64,000 bases of DNA from Streptomyces diastatochromogenes. GTDB lineage: Bacteria; Actinomycetota; Actinomycetes; Streptomycetales; Streptomycetaceae. The notes beneath the pieces are model-generated. The model saw only the letters and a program-made list of their open reading frames with translations. It had not been told where the DNA came from and ran no database searches. Shown one piece after another: positions 50,630 through 59,552 of the stretch. How positions within the stretch are numbered: position 1 is the first letter of the stretch; each line of letters opens with the position of its first letter. Location: NCBI RefSeq assembly GCF_002242805.1, contig NZ_MCGQ01000042.1, forward strand, positions 1 through 64,000, read 5' to 3'. Both the position numbers and the translations under genes were made by a program.

Positions 50630-51101
50630 GCGGCCCCACGCAGTGGACGTCCTTCGCGATCGTGCCGAGCCGGGCGAAGAAGCCCGGCGAGAAAGTGCGG
50701 GGGTCGTCGCCGAGGCGGACAGGAGAGGGAGCGCCGCCGAGGTGGCTCCTGCACCATCCAGCCCCGGCCGATGATTTCCGGCGACCAGTCGGCGAACAAC
50801 ACGCGCGGAATGAGGTCCGCGAAGGTCGCGAGGTAGGGCACGGGGCGTACTCATTGCGCATCAACTCGTGCTCGGAGACGAACTGGAGCTCCGGGGCGGG
50901 GGCGACGCACAAGATGACCGGCTCTCCGAGCCCGTCCCCGGCGATCCGGTAGGTGGTGCTGTACATGCCGCCGCCCAACTCCACCGTCGAAGTGACCTGG
51001 GCGGTGGTGCCGAAGGCTCGCCGGCACATCGCCTAGACGTCCTCCGCCGTGACGGACTCCTGGAAGGCATGGGCCTCTCGGGCGATGGGTCGGAAGTCCA
51101 T
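50630..51101 (-). pseudogene. Aminoglycoside phosphotransferase-like gene, broken
   Basis: Start ATG 51101 after AAGGA: MDFRPIAREAHAFQESVTAE, DV, in-frame TAG, AMCRRAFGTTAQVTSTVELG, GGMYSTTYR, PVILCVAP, HELMRNEYA. A frameshift then gives DLIPRVLFADWSPEIIGRGW, MVQ, and another returns to GAPSPVRLGDDPR, FFARLGTIAKDVH. This is the N-terminal kinase lobe of APH-fold proteins. One nonsense codon, two frameshifts, and the catalytic C-terminal lobe is lost. Confidence 0.8.
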
Positions 51102-51419
51102 GACGTTCCTTATCCGGCCTTAGCGAGGGATCGACCACCATCGGGCCTCGTTTCGACGCACGTCGAGGCCCCCCGGCGGCCCGGCTGAGCCAGCCTCCCG
51201 ACTGGTATCCGACGGAGTCCTAAGGAGGTCATACGGGAATCACGGGGCGCGCGGTTCCAAGCCGCGCATCCCGACCGGACTGACAGCCTGCCCCCCGTAC
51301 CGGGTGCGAGGGCCAGACCTCAAATGTCCCCTACAGGGGTCGGCCGTCGCAGTCGACGCACTCGCCGTGAGCCCGCAGACCCGATTGCCCACCGGCACCG
51401 AGCCGGCCACAAGCCATGA

Positions 51420-51450
51420 GAAGCCCCCTGCACGAACGACAGGGGGCTTC
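51420..51450 (+). terminator. Terminator-like hairpin upstream of the ABC transporter
   Basis: GAAGCCCCCTG (51420-51430) and CAGGGGGCTTC (51440-51450), perfect 11-bp stem, 9-nt loop. No gene ends before it on either strand; in the 511-base gap 51102-51612 I find no other feature, so it may be an attenuator for the ABC gene or a leftover terminator. Confidence 0.65.
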
Positions 51451-51612
51451 AGCCGTCTCGCAGCAAAACACCGGCGCACGGGAGCGTCTTCGCCCCGGCC
51501 GGATGCTTCTGCGATGCGTTCACACATTCGAGTGCAAGCCGCCTGTCGCCCCGGCCGCGCACTCACCCGCACGGCACTCTTCCAGTCCGAACACCCATGA
51601 GAGAGGCCGCAT

Positions 51613-53532
51613 TTGAGTACCGATACCGACTCAGACAAACCCACCACGCCCGCCGAGGAACTTCGGTTCCAGTCGCCCACCCTGTCCGTGTTCCAGCGGA
51701 ACCAGGTCACCACCTGGTCCATGACCCGCCGCCTTCCCCAGCTCGTCAAACGCGCACTGAAGCTGGGCTGGCGGGTGGACCGGACCGCGATCATCGTTCT
51801 CCTCGCCTGTCAGGCCGTCTCCGCGATCCTGGAAGCGTTCGGCCTGGTCGCCACCACCAGCACCATCACCGCCCTGATCGCCTCCGGCCACATCCAGGAC
51901 CGGCTCACCGACGCCCTGCCCGCGATCAGCGTCCTCGCCGTAGCGGCCGGGGCGCGGGCCCTGCTCGGCATCGCCATCGTCAACGTCTCCAGCCGCCTGT
52001 CACCGCGGATCTCCCGTGAGGCGGAACTGGAGATGCTGAACGCGGCCGTACACGCCGAACTCGCCGCCTACGACCATCCCGGCTTCAACGACAAGTGGGA
52101 CAACGCCGACCGGGGTGCCGACGTCGCCCAGGACCTCATCACCGAGTCCCAGCAGCTCATGTCCTGCCTGGCCTCCATCATCGCGGCGGCTGGGGTGCTC
52201 ACCGTCCTCCACCCCGTCCTGCTGCCCCTGCTGCTGATCGCCGTGCTCCCGCAGGCCATCGCCAGCATGAAAGGCGCACGCATCCAGTACGAGACCAGCC
52301 GGGCCATGGCCGCCGAACGCCGCACCCTGGGCCTGCTGCGCTGGTACATCGTGGACAAGGACATCGCCGACCAACTCCGCGCCGGCACCATGGCCGACTT
52401 CCTGCTCTCCCGCTACCGGGCGATCGGCGCCCGCGTCGACGCCGTCACCGACAGGGCCGTCAACCAGGGGGCCCGCTACTCCCTGATCGGCGCCTTCGCC
52501 GGCGGCCTCGCCTCCGCCGGCGTATGGGCCGCCCTCTGCCTGCTCCTGGCCCTCGGCCACATGACCGTCGCCTCAGCCGGAACCGCCGTGTTCGCGCTGC
52601 GCACCGTCGGCTCCTCGCTGCGCGGCATGGTCGGCTACGGCACCCAGCTGTTCCGTACCGGCCTGTACGTGGATGACTGGGTGGAGTTCATCGAGGAGGC
52701 CGGCGGACACCGTATGAACCGAGGAAGCCGCACCCCCGACGGGCCCGAAGTCGTGCGCGCGGACGGGCTGACCTTCCGCTATCCCGGCTCCGACCGGCCG
52801 GCCCTGGAGAAGGTCACCGTGGAGGTACGGCGCGGTGAAGTCCTCGCCCTGGTCGGCGAGAACGGATCGGGGAAGACCACCCTGTCCAAGCTGCTCACCG
52901 GCCTCTACCTGCCCAGCGAAGGCACCGTCACCTGGGACGGAAGTGACATCGCAGACTTCGATCCGAAGCACCTGTGGAAGCAGACCGCCGTGGTACCGCA
53001 GTCGTTCGCGCACTGGCCGCTGTCCACGCGCGAGAACATCACCCTCGGCCAGCCCCACGACGGCGGCGACCAGGCCGTGGAGGAGGCTGCGGTGCGGTCC
53101 GGCGCCCACGAAGTCGTTGCCGAACTCCGCAGTGGCCTGGACACGCTCCTCGCCCGCGAATGGTTCGGCGGCGTCGAACTCTCCGGCGGGCAGTGGCAGC
53201 GCATCGCCATCGCCCGCGCCTTCTTCCGGCCCGCCGGCCTCCTTGTCATGGACGAACCCACCAGCGCTCTCGACGCCCGCGCCGAGCACCGCATCTTCGC
53301 CGGCCTGCGCGACATCGCCCGCAACCGGGCCGTCGTCCTCGTCACCCACCGCCTCGCCAACGTCGCCGTAGCAGACCGCATCGTCGTACTCGACCACGGC
53401 CGGATCATCCAGGAAGGCACCTTCGCCCAGCTCGTCGCCGCCCCAGGCCTGTTCCGCGAGCTGTGGGACCTGCAAAACGACCGAGGCGTGCCCAACCAGC
53501 GCAGCCACAGCGAGGAGACCACCGCGCCATGA
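51613..53532 (+). CDS. ABC transporter, fused membrane and ATPase domains
   Basis: 639 residues. Six membrane helices within about 55-345 (IIVLLACQAVSAILEAFGLV, LPLLLIAVLPQAIASM, SLIGAFAGGLASAGVWAALC), then an ATPase with Walker A VGENGSGKTT near 417, Q-loop VVPQSFAHWPLSTRENI, signature LSGGQWQRIAIARAF and Walker B LLVMDEPTSALD. Start is TTG at 51613 after GAGAGG. The exporter family includes peptide and natural-product transporters. It overlaps the MazG-like gene by four bases. Confidence 0.9.
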   Translation: MSTDTDSDKPTTPAEELRFQSPTLSVFQRNQVTTWSMTRRLPQLVKRALKLGWRVDRTAIIVLLACQAVSAILEAFGLVATTSTITALIASGHIQDRLTDALPAISVLAVAAGARALLGIAIVNVSSRLSPRISREAELEMLNAAVHAELAAYDHPGFNDKWDNADRGADVAQDLITESQQLMSCLASIIAAAGVLTVLHPVLLPLLLIAVLPQAIASMKGARIQYETSRAMAAERRTLGLLRWYIVDKDIADQLRAGTMADFLLSRYRAIGARVDAVTDRAVNQGARYSLIGAFAGGLASAGVWAALCLLLALGHMTVASAGTAVFALRTVGSSLRGMVGYGTQLFRTGLYVDDWVEFIEEAGGHRMNRGSRTPDGPEVVRADGLTFRYPGSDRPALEKVTVEVRRGEVLALVGENGSGKTTLSKLLTGLYLPSEGTVTWDGSDIADFDPKHLWKQTAVVPQSFAHWPLSTRENITLGQPHDGGDQAVEEAAVRSGAHEVVAELRSGLDTLLAREWFGGVELSGGQWQRIAIARAFFRPAGLLVMDEPTSALDARAEHRIFAGLRDIARNRAVVLVTHRLANVAVADRIVVLDHGRIIQEGTFAQLVAAPGLFRELWDLQNDRGVPNQRSHSEETTAP

Positions 53533-53846
53533 CCGACCCGTGGCTCACCATCACCGCACTCGCCCACCGGCTCGACACCGCCGACCGCGCGCAGGGCCTC
53601 ACTCCGGAAGACAGCTGGATTCTCCAGGTCCTGAAGATTGCCGAGGAGACCGGCGAAGCCGCGCAGGCCGTCATCGGGGCCAAGGGCACCAACCCGCGCA
53701 AGGGCAACTCGCACACTTGGGACGATGTCCACGCCGAGGTCGCGGACACCGTGATCACCGGCCTCGTCGCACTTGCCAGGATGCGCCCCGATGCTGCCGA
53801 CTACTTCGCCGCCCAGCTGAAGGAGAAGGCCGCCAAGTTCATCTGA
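53529..53846 (+). CDS. MazG-like nucleotide-pyrophosphohydrolase-fold protein
   Basis: 105 residues, all-helical: SWILQVLKIAEETGEAAQAV with the E-E-x-x-E metal motif, then DDVHAEVADTVITGLVALAR with the E-x-x-D half. These are the metal ligands of MazG-type NTP pyrophosphatases. ATG at 53529 overlaps the ABC gene (ATGA). The ABC-MazG pairing and strong terminator after it define a two-gene operon. Why a transporter and a house-cleaning enzyme are coupled is not known. Confidence 0.85.
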   Translation: MTDPWLTITALAHRLDTADRAQGLTPEDSWILQVLKIAEETGEAAQAVIGAKGTNPRKGNSHTWDDVHAEVADTVITGLVALARMRPDAADYFAAQLKEKAAKFI

Positions 53847-53858
53847 CCCGGCGAGCAC

Positions 53859-53902
53859 GGCCCGGCACCGCCCCTCAGGGGCGGCGCCCGGGCCGGGTTT
53901 TT
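53859..53902 (+). terminator. Strong terminator of the ABC-MazG operon
   Basis: Nested stems GGCCCG...CGGGCC (outer) and GCCCCT-CA-GGGGC (53870-53882, inner), followed by TTTTT at 53898-53902; 13 bp past the stop. Confidence 0.88.
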
Positions 53903-54139
53903 GTGCGGCCGCAGCTCGGTACGGCGCGCCTCGTTCCGGCTCGTGGTCCTGATGCTCGTCGTCGGCCGGGAGCATCGACTCTCGCGCCACGGCGGCCGAA
54001 GCCAGCGGTACGTGTTGCATCTGGCCGGGGCGAGCACCAGGAATCCGGCTCGGGACTGCCCGTCTTTACGGTCCACGATCCAGGCGACACCGGGGTGCCG
54101 GGTAGCACGAACGGCGATACGACGGCCACATGAGGGGCC

Positions 54140-54835
54140 ATCGACGGCGCGGACTGCTCCCCGTACGACGACGAGGTCCCCGACAGCCACTGCGTAGGCG
54201 TCCCACAGTTCGGTCTCGGCGGCGAGTCCCCGAGTCCGCGTTCAAGGACGACGCCGAGCCCACGCTCTGCTGGACCCAGTACGCCGGGCGCGGGCCCCGG
54301 CCCGAACTTCTCGGCAGCCCGCAGCGAGTCCTGGAGATCGGCTGCGGCACCGGCCGGGCTCTCGCGTTCCTGGCACAGCAGGGCATCGAGGCGCACGGCG
54401 TCTACCTCTCTCCGGGCATGGTGAAGAAGAGCAGCGAGCGGTGAGCGGACACCGGTGCCACGTTCGCATGTGGGGGAGGTCCTGAAGTGGCTGGCCGCCG
54501 GTGAGGGCATGCTCGACGCGGTCTACTCGATCTTCGGGGCGGCCTGGTTCGCCGACCCGAGCCGTCTTTTCCCGCTCGGGCGGGCTCGACTCAACGCGGG
54601 AGGTGTGTTCGTCTTCTCCCAGCCGCCGGCGATCCCGGGAGCGTACGGCCCGCAGGGCGTGTACAAGGGCGGATTCGCAGGCAAGGCGATGTTCACCTAC
54701 TGGTACAGCTACCGCCCAGCAGCCTGGGAACGCTTCTTGACCCGCGTCGGCTGCAACCGCCCGTGGCCCATTGGGGCCGACATCGAGGGCTCGGATACCC
54801 ACTGTGCCCCGGCGGTCGTCAGCAGTCCGAACTGA
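54140..54835 (+). pseudogene. SAM-dependent methyltransferase, decayed
   Basis: Pieces in three frames: YDDEVPDSHCVGVPQFGLGG; after a shift near 54230, SAFKDDAEPTLCWTQYAGRG and the SAM motif RVLEIGCGTGRALAFLAQQG; stop at 54442; after another shift, LDAVYSIFGAAWFADPSRLF and NAGGVFVFSQPPAIPGAYGP. GAGGGG sits before ATC at 54140, where a start codon would be expected, so ATG may have mutated to ATC. The C-terminus diverges after FLTRVG. Confidence 0.78.
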
Positions 54836-55067
54836 ACGACGTCGCGTGACGACCGCCCTGGAGCGCCGCCGAGCGACATGCGGCGCGCTGCTCCGCGACC
54901 TGGCTGTGACGTCGTTCAGCGGCTCCGGCATGTCGCATTCCACTGCCCCCAGTTGGGCAAGATCTCGCGCTGCCTGGACGTCTTGAAGTGGCGCCGCGGA
55001 TTGGCCTGTGTCGGGACCACGTGAGGCGGCGCCAAAGTGTCAGTGGCAGCCGATAGCGTCGCGACCC

Positions 55068-55550
55068 ATGAGTGATCAACGGCATGTGGTGGTTGTCCGC
55101 AAGGCCGAGCACGCGGATGTCGACAGTCTTGTGGCGTGCAGTCGTGCCCTGTTTGCCGAGGATGCAGGGACTCGTGATCCGAGCATCAACGTCGACTGGC
55201 CGCGCGAGCACGGACCGCAGCGTTTTACCGCCGGCATCGACGATCCGGACCGGCTGCTGCTCGTTGCCGACCGGGATGGCGAGGTCGTCGGCCATCTCAC
55301 GGGTGTCGTGGCGGAGGGGTCCGCGATGAAGCCGGTGAGGGTGGCGTCGCTGGTGAGCATGTATGTGCAGCCCGCTCATCGCCGGGAACAGATCGGTGGG
55401 CGCCTGATCGGTGAGTTCACGGCTTGGGCGAAGGAAAGGGGAGCACAGGTGGCGGAGGTGACGGCGTACTCGAGCAACACCGAAGCCATCCGTTTCTATG
55501 AGCGCAACGGCTTCGCATCCAAGTCAGTGACCTTGGAAATTGCGCTGTAG
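55068..55550 (+). CDS. GNAT-family N-acetyltransferase
   Basis: 160 residues. Acetyl-CoA loop MYVQPAHRREQIGGRLIGEF near 104-123 and the final VTAYSSNTEAIRFYERNGFA. The usual Q/RxxGxG/A reads REQIGG. ATG at 55068; TAGCGT at 55053-55058 could be the -10 for a nearly leaderless message. Substrate unknown. Confidence 0.86.
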   Translation: MSDQRHVVVVRKAEHADVDSLVACSRALFAEDAGTRDPSINVDWPREHGPQRFTAGIDDPDRLLLVADRDGEVVGHLTGVVAEGSAMKPVRVASLVSMYVQPAHRREQIGGRLIGEFTAWAKERGAQVAEVTAYSSNTEAIRFYERNGFASKSVTLEIAL

Positions 55551-55621
55551 ACGTTGGTCTCACCTGGTCGACGGCCGTCTCACGACTCGTGCGGCGGCCG
55601 TCTCACGCCGCTGCCACCGTC

Positions 55622-55800
55622 ATTCTTCGCGCCTGGCCCGACATGGCGAACGCCCGCTCCACGCACCAAGGTTGGGTAGCCCGGGCGAGAGCCGTGCTGG
55701 GTACACCGGTGGGCGATCAGCGGCTTCCGGGTCCCACACCAGACGGCGGTACTTGCTTTGGTTGTCACCGCGGTTGCCCAGCATCACGTCCGGGTCAGAA
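55622..55800 (-). pseudogene. IS5-type transposase remnant (central part)
   Basis: LGNRGDNQSKYRRLVW in one frame, then IAHRCTQHGSRPGYPTLV in another, matching the GDRGYDHDKYRRLLW...IARRGTEHGSGLG region of IS5 enzymes. Broken by a frameshift. It fills most of the 307-base gap 55551-55857; I see nothing else there. Confidence 0.65.
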
Positions 55801-55857
55801 GCATGTCCCCGCCGAAATCGGAGTGCAGGAGCGCCGTCGCGTTGCGATACTGCGCCG

Positions 55858-56769
55858 ATGATCAACGTGCCTACCGCCGTGCTGGACTCGTTGTACGGGC
55901 TCGCCTTAGGTGACGCCTTCGGTGACCGTTGGTTCGGCATCCTGCGCCGGGACGGTCCGGCAGCCCTGGAGGCGCGGACGCTGCCCCCGGAGCCGCTGTG
56001 GCGGTGGAGTGACGACACCGCCCAGGCGCTCGTTCTGGTCCGGGAACTCGTCGAGGGGGGCGGCACCGTCGACCAGGACCGCCTCGCCGTGCGCTTCGCG
56101 GCGGCCTACGCCGACGACACGCACCGCGGCTACGGAGCCTCGATGCATGACGTGCTCCGTCGGATCAGCGCGGGCGAGCCCTGGCGGGAGGTGGTCGCCG
56201 GACAGTTCGGCGGCCAGGGCTCCTGGGGCAACGGCGCAGCCATGCGTGCCGCCCCGCTCGGCGCCTGGCACGCCGCCCACCTCGACGCGGTCGCCGAGCA
56301 GGCCGCCCGCCAGGGCGCGGTCTCGCACCACCACCCGGAGGCGGTCGCTGCGGCCGTGGCGGTCGCCCTCGCCGCTGCGCTGGCAACCCGCAGCCGGGGC
56401 GGGCCCGGTCCGGCCCGGCCGGACTTCCTCCAGGCGGTCGCCGAACGACTTCCCGACAGCGACGTCCGGTCGGGAGTCCGGATCGCGGCCCGGATGCCGG
56501 AGCACACCTCGGTCCGGCACGCCGCGGAGGTCCTGGGCTCCGGCTACCGGATGTCCGGGCCCGACACCGTCCCGTACGCCCTGTGGTGCGCGGCGGGGCA
56601 CCTCGACGACCTGCACGAGGGCCTGTGGTTCACGGTCGCGGGGCGCGGCGACATCGACACCACCTGCGCTATCGCGGGCGGGGTGATCGCCGCTCGCACG
56701 GGCGTCGCCGCCCTCCCCCCTGCCTGGCACGCAGCCCGTGAACCGCTGCCTCCGGTCGTGTCGGAGTAA
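55858..56769 (+). CDS. ADP-ribosylglycohydrolase-family protein
   Basis: 303 residues. GLALGDAFGDRWFG near 14-27, RWSDDTAQAL (metal Asp pair) near 49-58, GSWGNGAAMRAAPLG near 119-133, and GDIDTTCAIAGG near 264-275 are the magnesium-site motifs of DraG-type enzymes that remove ADP-ribose from proteins or metabolites. ATG at 55858 directly after GATACTGCGCCG, probably leaderless. Flanked by two IS5-type remnants in the same orientation. Confidence 0.9.
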   Translation: MINVPTAVLDSLYGLALGDAFGDRWFGILRRDGPAALEARTLPPEPLWRWSDDTAQALVLVRELVEGGGTVDQDRLAVRFAAAYADDTHRGYGASMHDVLRRISAGEPWREVVAGQFGGQGSWGNGAAMRAAPLGAWHAAHLDAVAEQAARQGAVSHHHPEAVAAAVAVALAAALATRSRGGPGPARPDFLQAVAERLPDSDVRSGVRIAARMPEHTSVRHAAEVLGSGYRMSGPDTVPYALWCAAGHLDDLHEGLWFTVAGRGDIDTTCAIAGGVIAARTGVAALPPAWHAAREPLPPVVSE

Positions 56770-56775
56770 GAACTC

Positions 56776-56955
56776 CTATCGGGATGAGTCCAGGTGCCGC
56801 CAGCAGATGAGTGCGCATCCGAGAGTGAGGAAGACTTCGTGGATGTCGTCGCGGATCTCCCAGCGGATCCGCGGGCGGCGGAACCAGTACAGTCGGGCGC
56901 ATGCGCGCTCGACGACCCAGCGTTGGGCGGCGTGAAGGCAGCAGAAACGTCGCAG
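56776..56955 (-). pseudogene. IS5-type transposase remnant (C-terminal)
   Basis: RWVVERACARLYWFRRPRIR then WEIRDDIHEVFLTLGCALIC and a stop: the well-known C-terminal end of IS5/IS1381-like enzymes. Upstream codons are decayed. Confidence 0.82.
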
Positions 56956-57169
56956 ACCGCGATCACCACTCACGCCGAGGAGGATCCGGCGGAGTAGTGA
57001 CTGAGCCGCGCCCGCCGGCACCCCGCCCGGCCGGGCCATGCGACTCAGTCCTCGTTGGTCGCTGCCGTAGCACTGGCATGAGTCCATGAGCAAAGCGGCC
57101 TGGTCTGTTCGTGTGACAGAGGGTGGCGCCGCACGGAGCCCCTGTCTCCAGCCGCCGCATAGTGGCGGC

Positions 57170-57598
57170 ATGACTATCGATCATGCCGACGAGCTGTCTG
57201 TCCTGCAAGCCCCCCAGGCGGCGGTCCTGGCGCGTCAGCTTGTGGAGTCAGTGGGCAATCACCAGAGGAGGAGGGCGACGGTGGTCCTCGCCTCCTTCCG
57301 GGGCGGCTACTGGCTGCGCCGGTTCATCGAGGAGCCCGCGCTGGGCGCCGTGGAGCCGCCCGACCGCCCGACCGCGGTGAACTGGGCGGGTGTCCTGGAG
57401 CTGCTGCGGACGCCCGAGCTGCTGGACGACCATCGCCGAGAGCCCGGCACCATGGGTCCCCATCTGACCGTGCTGGAGATCGCCGCATCACTTGCCGCAG
57501 GTCACCCCCTCGACCTGCGCCGGGCGGCCATGCAGCTTTCCGGGGCGGAATGGAGGGACGTCCTGCTGAGGATGGAGTCGGCTGCCGATTTCGTGTGA
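57170..57598 (+). CDS. Hypothetical protein (142 aa)
   Basis: No known family. MTIDHADELSVLQAPQAAVL, then an alpha-helical middle (VVLASFRGGYWLRRFIEEPA, NWAGVLELLRTPELLDDHRR) and a C-terminal MQLSGAEWRDVLLRM. ATG at 57170 lies in a region with a GCCGCC/GGCGGC inverted repeat (57151-57169), with no ribosome site, so it may be leaderless. Confidence 0.6.
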   Translation: MTIDHADELSVLQAPQAAVLARQLVESVGNHQRRRATVVLASFRGGYWLRRFIEEPALGAVEPPDRPTAVNWAGVLELLRTPELLDDHRREPGTMGPHLTVLEIAASLAAGHPLDLRRAAMQLSGAEWRDVLLRMESAADFV

Positions 57599-57978
57599 TG
57601 CCCCGGCGGGGCGTCGCATCCCGGAGGGGTGGACATCAATCTGACCGGTCCACTGACGGTTCGATTCCCTCCCTGCTGGGAGAAGAGCAGTACATGAGGT
57701 TGGTTGAAGAGGATCCGCACTGCGAGGTGTTGATGGATCTGACCGGCTGGTAGTGCGTGGGCGCGCCATACGCTCCGCTACAACGGCACGCCAACCGCTG
57801 TTTGGTCACCAGCTGATCTGGATGGCGAGGGCGGATCAGGTTGCCGCACTGGCGATCACGACCGGTGTGTGAGGGATCGGGTGGCGCGGGTGCGATTCTC
57901 CGGCCGCCGACCCCCCCCGTACCCCCGTACCCCCGTCGGGGTCCTCTCTGGCGAATCGCGCGCTTCTGTCCGGGGCTA
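57599..57978. other. Gap without recognised gene
   Basis: A short GC hairpin (CCCC-GGC-GGGG, 57601-57611) follows the hypothetical gene and may terminate it. The rest shows no coding bias; a small frame ending LLGEEQYMRLVEEDPHCEVL near 57745 may be a gene tail. Confidence 0.4.
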
Positions 57979-58494
57979 TCACCACATGTCGATCACGTAC
58001 GACTCCAAGTCGGTGGGCATCTCGATGTCCTCGCCGTCGCCGATCCGCCTGACCGCCTCATCCCGCCGTGCCGGCGCGGCCGGGCCGCTCCCGAAGCGGT
58101 ACACGCGCACCCCGTACAGCCCCGGCCCCTCCAGCACCAGCCACTGCCCTTCAGGCCCTCGCATCATGGAGTGCACCGAGATACGGCCAGACTTGGAGAA
58201 CAGAGCGCCCCGCCCCAGCAGCTCGCCTCCAGCGCGCCCTGCCGGAACCCCCGGCCAAACGTGCACCTGTACCTGCGTCTCGTGCTCCTGGATGGCAAGT
58301 CCGGCTCGTAGCCGCCGACCTGATCGCAGCCGGGGCCGGCTCCCTAGCGCAGCCGGTCGTCCGGCTTTGTGGAACTTCGCTTGGTAGAGCCTGGCGAACA
58401 CCCGGATCGCCTGCTCGGCGTGTTCACGGTCCGCCGGGGCCCGCTTCGAACGCGGGCCTCGACGAGCGGTGGGAAGACGCCGCAGCCTGATCAC
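57979..58494 (-). CDS. Hypothetical protein, possibly degraded at its N-terminus
   Basis: 171 codons if the first ATG is used, but only the second half (about residue 65 on) looks like real protein: HETQVQVHVWPGVPAG, ALFSKSGRISVHSMMRGPEG, QWLVLEGPGLYGVRVYRFGS, EDIEMPTDLESYVIDMW. The N-terminal part is arginine-rich like shadow frames. Either the true start is internal or the gene is broken. Function unknown. Confidence 0.4.
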   Translation of the reverse strand: MIRLRRLPTARRGPRSKRAPADREHAEQAIRVFARLYQAKFHKAGRPAALGSRPRLRSGRRLRAGLAIQEHETQVQVHVWPGVPAGRAGGELLGRGALFSKSGRISVHSMMRGPEGQWLVLEGPGLYGVRVYRFGSGPAAPARRDEAVRRIGDGEDIEMPTDLESYVIDMW

Positions 58495-58510
58495 GCCTCA
58501 CGCGGTCCGT

Positions 58511-59458
58511 TCAGACCGTGATCGCAAGCTTGCCCTGCACGCCGCCCGCAGCCAGTACCTCGTGCGCCTCTACCAACTTCTCCAGTGGGAAGACCTGCTG
58601 CAAGTGCACCCGCAGCTTCCCCTCCTCGACCAGCTCGGTCAGTGCCTCCAGGCCGGCGGGGTCCGGCTCCACGCCGACCGCTGCGAAGCGTACGCCGGAC
58701 TGTTCCGCAAGCTCCGGCAGGGTGGTGCTGGTCCGCTCCACCGCCGTCACCAGCAAGCCGCCCTGCCGCAGCACGCCGAAGGAACGCTCGGCGTTCCCGC
58801 CGCCCAGGGTCTCCAACACGACGTCCACCGGCGCGTCCTGGAGCACTTCGGTGTAGTCCTGGGTCCGATAGTCGATCAGCTGGTCCGCACCCAACCCGCG
58901 CAGGAAGTCGTGCTTCCCCACGCTCGCCGTGCCCACCACCTCCGCGCCGAGGTGCCTGGCCAGCTGGACCGCGATGTGCCCGAGCCCGCCGCCCGCACCG
59001 TGGATCAGTACCCGTTGCCCTGGCCGCAGCTGCGCGATCTCCACCAGTGCGTGCCATGCGGTCAGGCCGACCAGCGGCAGCGCCGCGGCCTCCTCGTGGC
59101 TGATTCCTGCGGGCTTGCGAGCCAGCTGCCGCGCGGGGGCGACCAGGTACTCGGCGTTCGCCCCGGCGGCGGCCGGGAAGTACGGCATCCCGTAGACTTC
59201 GTCGCCGACCTTGAACCGGTGCACACCCGGATCGACCCGCTCGACCACCCCGGAGATGTCCCAGCCCAGGACGAAAGGCGGCTCGCCCAGCAACGGGAAG
59301 GCGCCGGAGCGGACGAACAGTTCCACGGGGTTGACGCTGGTCGCCCTGACTCGGACCAGCACCTGCGTCGGTCCGGGGGCCGGCTTGGGGGCGTCGTCGA
59401 CGAGCTCGAGCACCTCGGGGCCGCCGAAGGTCTTCTGGGTGATCGCGCGCATCGTCAT
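58511..59458 (-). CDS. NADP-dependent quinone-oxidoreductase-type (zinc-free MDR) protein
   Basis: 315 residues. FGGPEVLELVDDAPKPAPGP, the NPVELFVRSG substrate side, and the dinucleotide motif VLIHGAGGGLGHIAVQLARH near 150-170. No zinc-binding cysteines or the GHE motif, so it belongs to the quinone oxidoreductase group. ATG at 59458 after GAGGAG. Divergent from an HxlR regulator; such pairs often answer reactive carbonyls or quinones. Confidence 0.9.
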   Translation of the reverse strand: MTMRAITQKTFGGPEVLELVDDAPKPAPGPTQVLVRVRATSVNPVELFVRSGAFPLLGEPPFVLGWDISGVVERVDPGVHRFKVGDEVYGMPYFPAAAGANAEYLVAPARQLARKPAGISHEEAAALPLVGLTAWHALVEIAQLRPGQRVLIHGAGGGLGHIAVQLARHLGAEVVGTASVGKHDFLRGLGADQLIDYRTQDYTEVLQDAPVDVVLETLGGGNAERSFGVLRQGGLLVTAVERTSTTLPELAEQSGVRFAAVGVEPDPAGLEALTELVEEGKLRVHLQQVFPLEKLVEAHEVLAAGGVQGKLAITV

Positions 59459-59535
59459 GCACTCCTCTTCGGAGAGTCGCTTGGGATGTCCCTATCCTCG
59501 GCGGGCCGGTAACCGTTGAACAGAAGGCACCTCAA

Positions 59536-59551
59536 AGGTATATAGGTACCT
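59536..59551. promoter_or_regulatory. HxlR operator/-10 region
   Basis: AGGTA-TATAGG-TACCT inverted repeat, directly before the HxlR start (59553); the TATA run probably also is the -10, making the HxlR message leaderless. Confidence 0.55.
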
Positions 59552-59552
59552 C

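Noticed and set aside
50630..51101. In-frame stop in the phosphotransferase as selenocysteine
   Set aside because: The stop is TAG, not TGA, and two frameshifts follow.
51240..51330. tRNA gene near the 51420 hairpin
   Set aside because: No T arm or acceptor pairing could be found on either strand.
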